This document shows, piece after piece, positions 1 to 4,418 of a stretch of DNA of 6,133 bases. Below the pieces are notes generated by a model. The model was not told the DNA's origin and searched no databases. It saw only the letters and a list, made by a program, of their open reading frames with translations. Both the position numbers and the translations under genes were made by a program. Position 1 is the stretch's first letter. Each line of letters begins with the position of its first letter. Location: assembly GCA_021781315.1 (NCBI GenBank), contig JAJXXB010000090.1, forward strand, positions 1 through 6,133, given 5' to 3'. The stretch is from Actinomycetes bacterium (GTDB taxonomy: Bacteria > Actinomycetota > Acidimicrobiia > Acidimicrobiales > RAAP-2).

Positions 1-1065
1 GGTCCCCTGCTCATCACCTTCGGGCAACGGTTCCATCTCTCACCCGCCGCCGCCGGCCGGATCCTCAGCGTCTTCTTCACCGGAGCACTTCTGGGCGTCA
101 TCCCCGGATGGCTCGGCGTCAAACGCCTCGAGGGCGGACGGGTCTTGCGCGTGGCTCTGCTCGTCATCGCCCTCGGCGCGGCCGGGGCGTCGTTAGCCAC
201 GCGCTGGGGCCTCCTACTGGCGAGCGTCCTCGTCCTGGGACTCGGCTTCGGTGCGGTCACGATCACGGTCAATACGCTGCTCGCACGCACGCCCGAGGTC
301 GGTCGCGCGTTTCGCCTGAGTGTCGCCAACGCGGCCTACGGCGTGGGGGCGATCATCACGCCACTGGTGCTCGCGGCCATCAAGCCCGTTCACTACCCCG
401 GCGTCTTCGCGACGCTCGCCGTCCTCGCCGCCCTGCTCGTCGTCGTCACGAGCGGGGTGCGCGCCCCACCACACCGTGGCGAGACACGCGCGCGCGCTCT
501 CGTCGACGCCGCACGGCGACGCCGGATCCTCGCGACGTTCATCGTCGCCTACGTGTTCTACGAGGCGCTCGAGTCGAGCTCCTCGGGGTGGATGGCCAGT
601 CAGTTACACGGCGCGGGCTACAGCGACCACGTGGCGATCGTGGTAACCGCGGGCTTTTGGATCGGTATGACCCTGATGCGGTCCCTGGGTGGTGTCTTGC
701 ACCGCCTCTTCTCGGCCGAGGGCATCGTCCTCGGTAGCCTGGCCCTCGCGATCGTCGCGGGTCTGGCAATCTCGTCGAGCTCGGTCGCGCCAGTCGGCTA
801 TCCCGCGCTGGGGATGATCCTGGCGTCGGTCTTTCCGATGGGCCTCATGTGGTTCTCCCTCGTCGCCCCCCACGACAGCGACGGCATGTCCCTGCTCATC
901 CTCTTCAACATGGCCGGCGGCATCCTCGGCCCCGGTGCGGTCGACCTCCTGGTCGCACACCAGGGAGTGAGAGTCGTCCCCTTCGCGATCGCCGCACTGG
1001 CGTGCGTCGACCTGGTGCTCTTTGCGAGCGTGCTGCGCTTTGGACGCAGCACGACGTCGAGCTGA
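1..1065 (+). CDS. MFS transporter, 5'-truncated by the window edge
   Basis: The reading frame is open from base 1 to a TGA at 1063-1065, giving 354 visible residues with no start in sight. The first visible residues (GPLLITFGQRFHLSPAAAG) resemble the end of transmembrane helix 1 and the following loop of major facilitator proteins, so perhaps 25-40 residues are missing. The visible part is a run of about eleven hydrophobic helices. A basic, glycine-rich cytoplasmic turn (GWLGVKRLEGGR) follows the second helix, at the place of MFS motif A. A basic central loop (RAPPHRGETRARAL, near residues 155-170) separates the two six-helix halves. The second half opens with YVFYEALESSSSGW, which resembles the Y-x-E...GW segment of fucose-permease-like (FHS) sugar MFS members. 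An inner-membrane secondary transporter is well supported. The substrate is unknown and the FHS resemblance is my inference. The gene ends 1 bp from the stop of the convergent gene. Confidence 0.85.
   Translation, partial: GPLLITFGQRFHLSPAAAGRILSVFFTGALLGVIPGWLGVKRLEGGRVLRVALLVIALGAAGASLATRWGLLLASVLVLGLGFGAVTITVNTLLARTPEVGRAFRLSVANAAYGVGAIITPLVLAAIKPVHYPGVFATLAVLAALLVVVTSGVRAPPHRGETRARALVDAARRRRILATFIVAYVFYEALESSSSGWMASQLHGAGYSDHVAIVVTAGFWIGMTLMRSLGGVLHRLFSAEGIVLGSLALAIVAGLAISSSSVAPVGYPALGMILASVFPMGLMWFSLVAPHDSDGMSLLILFNMAGGILGPGAVDLLVAHQGVRVVPFAIAALACVDLVLFASVLRFGRSTTSS
1029..1053. terminator. 9-bp hairpin at the convergent MFS/membrane-gene junction
   Basis: The arms CGTGCTGCG (1029-1037) and CGCAGCACG (1045-1053) are perfect complements around a 7-nt loop. 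The hairpin lies inside the last codons of the MFS gene and 14 nt beyond the stop of the opposing gene, so it could end transcription from either side. There is no T-tract on either strand, as is common for GC-rich actinobacterial hairpins, so the terminator role is inferred from position and stem strength. Confidence 0.5.
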
Positions 1066-1066
1066 C

Positions 1067-1426
1067 TCAACTCGGGCTGGCGACCGTGATCCGCCGGGTC
1101 GCGTGCACCAAGAGCACGCCGAAACTCACAGCGGTGAGGACCTGGGCGAGGAAGAGCACGTGCAACAGCGCGGCCAGATCAATAGCGGCGATCACCAGGC
1201 CCGCGAGTTCGAGCATCAGCCAGACGCCGTCGTGGCGATACCCCCGAACCTGGCGATACAGCCAGATCGAGGCGAGCGGTTCAAAGACCATGACCGCGAT
1301 CCCCGCCGCCATGTGGACGTGCTTGAGCGTCGCGTTGAGCGTGTAGCCGTAGGTGCTGAGAAGGGCGAGCACACTCAAGGACGCGTACACGTCGAGTACC
1401 GCGCGCAGGATGATCCGCGCGCGCAT
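1067..1426 (-). CDS. Membrane protein of unknown function, C-terminal part (after apparent frameshift)
   Basis: This 119-residue frame starts at an ATG (1426-1424) and ends at TGA (1069-1067), one base from the MFS stop. It has four likely membrane helices, roughly residues 11-28, 38-56, 68-86 and 87-108, and a basic tail. It has no convincing ribosome site of its own. Its frame continues smoothly (via LRLP just upstream of the ATG) the two-helix N-terminal piece encoded at 1640 to about 1440 in the neighbouring frame. Together they would give a six-helix protein of about 190 residues. I do not recognise the family; six-helix DUF998-type proteins are a possible comparison only. It may be the back half of one gene broken by a mutation or a sequence error, or a separately translated small membrane protein. 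Confidence 0.6.
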   Translation of the reverse strand: MRARIILRAVLDVYASLSVLALLSTYGYTLNATLKHVHMAAGIAVMVFEPLASIWLYRQVRGYRHDGVWLMLELAGLVIAAIDLAALLHVLFLAQVLTAVSFGVLLVHATRRITVASPS

Positions 1427-1640
1427 CGGGAGTCGTAGCGCGCGCCGCCATCGTGGCGAAGACGGCGCTGCCGGCGAAGGCGAGAGAGTACGGAATCGCG
1501 GTGCGAATGTGGATGCCGTAGTTGCTCAACCCCGCTTCGTTCCACTTCAGCACCAGACCTGGGTGCAGCGCGAGGCAGACACCGATGAAGACGAGCAACG
1601 TCAGCTGGCTGTACAGCGCGTACGTGTACGCACGGATCAC
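1281..1640 (-). pseudogene. Membrane protein of unknown function, N-terminal part ending in a frameshift
   Basis: Translation starts at a GTG (1640-1638). The first ~68 residues look genuine: a helix at about 9-30, a short polar segment with WNEAGLSNYGIHIRT, and a second helix at about 48-66. From about 1440 onward this frame turns into arginine- and histidine-rich sequence typical of an out-of-frame reading, while the adjacent frame becomes strongly hydrophobic. The switch falls at an alternating GCGCGCGC tract (1438-1445), where a net gain of one base (or loss of two) would account for it. A continuous gene would span 1640-1067. GGGAG at 1664-1660 is too far from the GTG to be a normal ribosome site, so the start is moderately certain. 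Whether this is a true pseudogene, a sequencing error or recoding cannot be told here. Confidence 0.55.
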
Positions 1641-1649
1641 TCGCCCAGC

Positions 1650-1667
1650 GTAGGGTTCGCTCCCTAC
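1650..1667. promoter_or_regulatory. Inverted repeat GTAGGG-6-CCCTAC in the leader of the membrane gene
   Basis: The arms GTAGGG (1650-1655) and CCCTAC (1662-1667) flank TTCGCT, 10 nt ahead of the GTG start at 1640. In the minus-strand RNA the loop is A-GCGA-A, so a GNRA tetraloop closed by an A-A mismatch is possible. The arm at 1662-1667 also overlaps a second repeat, TCCCT-AC-AGGGA (1661-1672), so the two hairpins cannot form together. It could act as an RNA leader structure or as an operator. Confidence 0.35.
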
Positions 1668-1671
1668 AGGG

Positions 1672-1687
1672 ATCGGTCGCGACCGAT
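1672..1687. promoter_or_regulatory. Perfect 16-bp palindrome, possible operator
   Basis: ATCGGTCGCGACCGAT reads identically on both strands with no spacer. It lies 32 bp upstream of the GTG start of the minus-strand membrane gene, in noncoding DNA. Perfect palindromes of this size upstream of a gene often bind a dimeric repressor such as a TetR-family protein. No regulator gene is adjacent, so the function is inference only. Confidence 0.35.
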
Positions 1688-1754
1688 ACCGCCGCGCGCC
1701 AGAAAGACGGGGCGACGCCGACAGCCGGTGCCGGGTCTCAGCGCCCAGCGCGGT

Positions 1755-1777
1755 GGCCGGAGGGGCCGGCCGACCCC
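1755..1777 (-). terminator. GC-rich hairpins just downstream of the tRNA gene
   Basis: Immediately beyond the tRNA 3' end lie two overlapping stems. One is GGGGTC/GGCCCC with a GGCC loop (1777-1762 on the minus strand, with one G-T pair). The other is GGCCGG/CCGGCC (1755-1760 with 1766-1771). Neither has a T-tract. They could halt or process the tRNA transcript. The remaining spacer from 1688 to 1754 shows nothing I can name. Confidence 0.3.
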
Positions 1778-1778
1778 G

Positions 1779-1854
1779 TGGTGGAGGTGATGGGATTCGA
1801 ACCCACTGCCTCTACATTGCGAACGTAGCGCTCTACCAATTGAGCTACACCCCC
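1779..1854 (-). tRNA. tRNA-Ala (anticodon CGC), with encoded CCA
   Basis: The minus strand folds into a complete cloverleaf. The acceptor is GGGGGTG (1854-1848) with CACCTCC, the D arm GCTC/GAGC has an AATTGGTA loop, the anticodon stem CTACG/TGTAG has loop TTCGCAA, the variable loop is AGGCA, and the T arm GTGGG/CCCAT has loop TTCGAAT. The anticodon at loop positions 34-36 is CGC, reading the alanine codon GCG, which is frequent in the genes here. The acceptor carries the G3-U70 wobble pair, the classic alanine identity element, and A73. The 3' CCA is genome-encoded (1781-1779). The 5' end lies 14 nt after the stop of the preceding same-strand membrane protein gene, so the two may share a transcript. 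Confidence 0.95.
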
Positions 1855-1868
1855 GAGGGATCACCAGT

Positions 1869-2690
1869 TTATCCCAGGGCGTAGCGGGCCGATGTCGCGT
1901 GGGCCCAGCCCGATCCCGCGGCGCTGTCGTAGTCCTCGTACTGCTCGTACTGCTCGTAGCCGCCGGCCACGTGGCCACGCCCGTCCTCGTCGTCGTCGCG
2001 ATAGAGCGGCTCGACGGGAGCGAGGGGGCGCGTGCGACCCAGCCCCACCGACGCCTCAGACAGGTACCCCTGGGAAAGGGCGAACAGGGCCAGGGCGATG
2101 TAGGTCACGTCAGCCAACCAGGTCACGACGGCGAGGTCAAAGACGAGCGAGATGCCCGACACGAACGCGGCGCCCGTGACGACGACGGTCGCGAGGGCCA
2201 AGCGGGTCATCATGACCCGCCGGCGCCGGCGCATCGAGCGCGTTGCGCGCACGGGCTCGTGGTGGGTCTCCAGGGGCAATTCGCGCGGGACCGCGGAGTA
2301 GGCCGAGGCGTAACGATTCTCGCGGACCGGTCGCACCGCGTCGGCGCGGTCGTAGTCATAGTCCTCGCTCCACTCTTGCCAGGACTGGCGCGACTCCAAC
2401 GACCGATACGTGTCGTCGTCCTTCACGACGGTCAGGCGCGGGCGCGCGACGCGAGACTCGGCGACCGGCGCCGGGCGCACGGTTCGGGGCGCGGGCTGGG
2501 GCGCGGGTCGGGCGTCGTCGTACTCGTCCAGGCGATAGGCGGGCTCGACGGCGTAACCCTGACGGCTCAACACCTCGTGTTCGGCGTGGAAGTGATCGAT
2601 TGAACGATCCGAGCCCATGTCACGAATCTTTCGCACTGCGACGGGAGTGAGAAATGCGATCCACGCGAGCGCGAGGATGACCAGGATCAT
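1869..2690 (-). CDS. Three-helix membrane protein with acidic low-complexity regions, SepX/GlpR-like architecture
   Basis: The product has 273 residues from ATG (2690-2688) to TAA (1871-1869). The start is set by GGGGAG (2704-2699), 8 nt upstream, and by a membrane helix beginning at residue 1 (MILVILALAWIAFLTPVAV). The frame is open further upstream, but that extension would overlap cysH and looks non-coding. After the helix come SDRSIDHFH, a long polar Pro/Arg/Asp/Tyr-rich stretch (about 45-150), an arginine cluster RRRRR (154-158), two helices (about 163-183 and 185-206), and an acidic tail with YEQYEQYEDYD (245-255). Actinobacterial SepX (Streptomyces) and GlpR (Corynebacterium) division proteins share an N-terminal helix, a disordered middle and a paired-helix region preceded by arginines. 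I infer relationship from layout and residue style, not from a search. It follows cysH on the same strand by 74 bp, in which I see no strong promoter (TTGACG at 2731-2726 lacks a good -10 partner). Confidence 0.8.
   Translation of the reverse strand: MILVILALAWIAFLTPVAVRKIRDMGSDRSIDHFHAEHEVLSRQGYAVEPAYRLDEYDDARPAPQPAPRTVRPAPVAESRVARPRLTVVKDDDTYRSLESRQSWQEWSEDYDYDRADAVRPVRENRYASAYSAVPRELPLETHHEPVRATRSMRRRRRVMMTRLALATVVVTGAAFVSGISLVFDLAVVTWLADVTYIALALFALSQGYLSEASVGLGRTRPLAPVEPLYRDDDEDGRGHVAGGYEQYEQYEDYDSAAGSGWAHATSARYALG
1935..1960. repeat. Short 9-bp tandem repeat inside the membrane protein gene
   Basis: CTCGTACTG occurs twice in a row (1935-1952) followed by a partial third copy (CTCGTAGC). 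On the minus strand it encodes the repeated Tyr-Glu-Gln tripeptide of the acidic C-terminal tail. It is likely a small slippage-prone coding repeat rather than a separate element. Confidence 0.6.
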
Positions 2691-2698
2691 TCGGCGAA

Positions 2699-2704
2699 CT
2701 CCCC
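2699..2704 (-). promoter_or_regulatory. Ribosome binding site GGGGAG that fixes the start of the SepX/GlpR-like gene
   Basis: GGGGAG on the minus strand stands 8 nt before the ATG at 2690. This makes 2690 preferable to the upstream in-frame ATG at 2891, which lies within cysH. Confidence 0.65.
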
Positions 2705-2764
2705 AAGTAATCCACGTGACATTGCCGTCAAATGTACTGCCGAAGATTTCGGAAATGGTGGATG

Positions 2765-3427
2765 TTAGGCCTCGTGGAGGCCACATTCCATCGTGGCCGA
2801 ACCCGCCCAGCGTCCCGAACGTCGGTCGAGGGCATCGAGGGGCTTCTGGGTGACGGGCGCGCAGCCTATTGACGCGTAGCCCTCGCTCCACAATGGATGA
2901 GTCGGTAGGTCGTTCGACGAGAGGTAATAGCTCACGTCATCGTCGCTCCACGTGGCGAGGGGATTGACCTTGGCTAACTCGAACTTCTCGTCCCAGGAGA
3001 CGACCGGCATCGACGCGCGAGTCGCCGCGTCGACGCGCTTGACCGCGGTGACCCACGCGTCGCGCCCGGCCAGGGCCGCACGCAGCGGCTCGACCTTGCG
3101 CGCGGCGCAGCAACCGGCCTCGCCGCACGGCGGAGCTGACGCGGGTGCCGTGGTGACGAGCACGTTGAGCGACCAGTCGCGCTCGAGGCGACGCATGAAC
3201 TCGATCGTCTGGGGGAAGTGTCCGCCGGTGTCGAGAAAGACGATCGGCGTGTTCGGGCGCACCTCGCGCACCATGTGCAAGAGCGCGACGTCCTCGAAGG
3301 AGCAGGCCATGGCGACGTCGGCGTAGTTGACGAACACCCAGTCCAGGATGTCGTGCGGGCTGGCGTGCTCGAGGCGCGCGGCGGCCTTCGCCAGGTGCTC
3401 TAGTAGTCTGGGCTCTGCTGAAATCAT
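2765..3427 (-). CDS. cysH: Assimilatory adenylyl-sulfate (APS) reductase CysH, with altered iron-sulfur ligand set
   Basis: CysH reduces APS (or PAPS) to sulfite and AMP (or PAP) with thioredoxin in the cytoplasm. The 220 residues include the nucleotide-binding SFEDVALL (43-50), FLDTGGHFP (64-72), CCAARKVEPL (106-115), VDAATRASMPVVSWDE (132-147), KVNPLATWSDDDV (153-165), the GCAPVT segment (188-193) and the C-terminal ECGLH (214-218) with catalytic Cys215. APS reductases bind a [4Fe-4S] cluster through Cys-Cys and a Cys-X-X-Cys. Here Cys106, Cys107 and Cys189 are present but the last position is Val192 (GTC). The loop before Cys-Cys is also shorter than in mycobacterial CysH and contains an extra Cys101. 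The start ATG (3427-3425) follows GGGAG by 5 nt. cysD-cysN are transcribed away from a shared 67-bp control region. The absence of a CysC domain nearby favours APS as substrate. Confidence 0.93.
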   Translation of the reverse strand: MISAEPRLLEHLAKAAARLEHASPHDILDWVFVNYADVAMACSFEDVALLHMVREVRPNTPIVFLDTGGHFPQTIEFMRRLERDWSLNVLVTTAPASAPPCGEAGCCAARKVEPLRAALAGRDAWVTAVKRVDAATRASMPVVSWDEKFELAKVNPLATWSDDDVSYYLSSNDLPTHPLWSEGYASIGCAPVTQKPLDALDRRSGRWAGSATMECGLHEA

Positions 3428-3449
3428 GGGTCTCCCGAGATATCTCTAC

Positions 3450-3455
3450 TATAAT
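3450..3455 (+). promoter_or_regulatory. Candidate -10 box (TATAAT) for cysD-cysN, overlapped by a cysH-side box
   Basis: TATAAT is a perfect match to the sigma-A-type -10 consensus, in an AT-rich island 40 bp before cysD. No good -35 lies 17 bp upstream. On the other strand TATAGT (3453-3448) is a possible -10 for cysH, about 20 bp from its ATG. The two overlap, so divergent promoters may compete. Confidence 0.4.
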
Positions 3456-3475
3456 CTAGTGGATTACTAGATTAT
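3451..3475. promoter_or_regulatory. Perfect 10-5-10 bp palindrome between cysH and cysD, probable operator
   Basis: ATAATCTAGT (3451-3460) and ACTAGATTAT (3466-3475) are exact inverted repeats around GGATT. The 25-bp element is AT-rich in a GC-rich setting, occupies the centre of the 67-bp divergent spacer and overlaps the candidate -10 boxes of both directions. A dimeric regulator bound here could control all three sulfur genes together. The 25-bp length and AT ends recall Rrf2-family sites (IscR, CymR), but the regulator is not in the window and this assignment is inference. Confidence 0.6.
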
Positions 3476-3494
3476 CCCGGGAGTTCCCTTAGTC

Positions 3495-4418
3495 ATGACT
3501 GTCACCCCTCTGCGCACTCACCCCTCCCTCGACCACCTCGACGCCCTCGAATCCCAGGCGGTGTTCATCCTGCGCGAGGTCGCGGCCGAGTGCGAGCGGC
3601 CGGTGCTGCTCTTCTCCGGTGGCAAGGACTCCGCGGTGCTGTTGCACCTCGCCGTCAAGGCGTTCAGCCCCCAGCGACTCCCCTTCCCGGTGATGCACGT
3701 CGACACGGGCCAGAACTTTCCCGAGGTCCTCGAGTTCCGCGACCGCACGGTCGAGCGCCTCGGCGCACGTCTCGTTGTGGCGAGCGTGCAGGACTCGATC
3801 GACCAGGGTCGCGTCGTCGATCCCGGCCCCCTCGGCAGCCGCAACCGGCTCCAGAGCGTGACGCTCCTCGACGCGATCACCGAGCACGGCTTCGACGCCG
3901 CCTTCGGCGGGGCGCGTCGCGACGAGGACAAGGCGCGGGCCAAGGAGCGAATCCTCTCGTTTCGCAACAGTTTCGGTCAGTGGGACCCGCGCGCCCAGCG
4001 CCCCGAACTCTGGCAGCTCTACCAGGGCCGCGTGAACCACGGCGAGCACTTGCGGGCCTTTCCGCTCTCGGACTGGACCGAGCTCGACGTCTGGCAGTAC
4101 ATCGAACGCGAACAGATGGAGCTGCCCTCGATCTACTTCGCGCACCGGCGCGAGGTGCTACGCCGCGATTCGATGTGGCTCGCGGTCGGCCCCCACGTGG
4201 TGCCGCGCGAGGGCGAGACGACCGAGTGGAAGACCGTGCGCTTTCGCACCGTCGGCGACGCCAACTGCACCGGCGCCGTCGAGTCGAACGCCGACACCCT
4301 GGAGGCGATCGTCCACGAGGTGTCGACCGCCAACGTCTCCGAGCGAGGCGCGACCCGCGCCGACGACCGCTTCAGCGAGACGGCGATGGAAGACCGCAAG
4401 CGCGAGGGCTACTTCTAA
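3495..4418 (+). CDS. cysD: Sulfate adenylyltransferase subunit 2 (CysD)
   Basis: CysD is the catalytic ATP-pyrophosphatase-type subunit of ATP sulfurylase: sulfate + ATP -> APS + pyrophosphate, driven by GTP hydrolysis in CysN. The 307 residues match the family's usual size (about 300). The PP-loop SGGKDS is at 41-46, followed by HVDTGQNFPEVLEFRD (68-83), FGGARRDEDKARAKER (137-152), SFRNSFGQWDPR (155-166), PLSDWTELDVWQYIE (190-204) and the family-typical end KREGYF. The ATG at 3495 follows GGGAG (3479-3483) with an 11-nt gap, slightly long, and there is no better start. Its TAA abuts the ATG of cysN, so the two are almost certainly translated from one message. It diverges from cysH across the palindromic spacer. 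Confidence 0.97.
   Translation: MTVTPLRTHPSLDHLDALESQAVFILREVAAECERPVLLFSGGKDSAVLLHLAVKAFSPQRLPFPVMHVDTGQNFPEVLEFRDRTVERLGARLVVASVQDSIDQGRVVDPGPLGSRNRLQSVTLLDAITEHGFDAAFGGARRDEDKARAKERILSFRNSFGQWDPRAQRPELWQLYQGRVNHGEHLRAFPLSDWTELDVWQYIEREQMELPSIYFAHRREVLRRDSMWLAVGPHVVPREGETTEWKTVRFRTVGDANCTGAVESNADTLEAIVHEVSTANVSERGATRADDRFSETAMEDRKREGYF

Noticed and set aside
1899..2603. Plus-strand frame (234 residues) with a hydrophobic start, opposite the SepX/GlpR-like gene
   Set aside because: The hydrophobic opening comes from reading the Tyr/Glu/Gln/Asp repeat and acidic tail in reverse complement, and the rest lacks any domain pattern. The minus-strand gene has a ribosome site and sensible topology.
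2740..2752. CCGAA-GAT-TTCGG hairpin after cysH as a terminator
   Set aside because: It has only five base pairs with a 3-nt loop and no T-tract, which is too weak to claim. cysH and the following gene may be co-transcribed.
2691..2891. N-terminal extension of the SepX/GlpR-like protein to an upstream ATG at 2891
   Set aside because: It would overlap the well-supported end of cysH by over 120 bp, has arginine- and proline-rich shadow-like composition, and ignores the good GGGGAG site before the ATG at 2690.
3432..3483. CTCCCG...CGGGAG outer inverted repeat around the cys palindrome
   Set aside because: The arms are simply the ribosome binding sites of the two divergent genes, and their centre (about 3457) does not coincide with that of the palindrome (3463).
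3489..4145. Minus-strand open frame (218 residues) opposite cysD
   Set aside because: It is antisense to a gene with unmistakable CysD motifs, and its composition follows the complementary codons.
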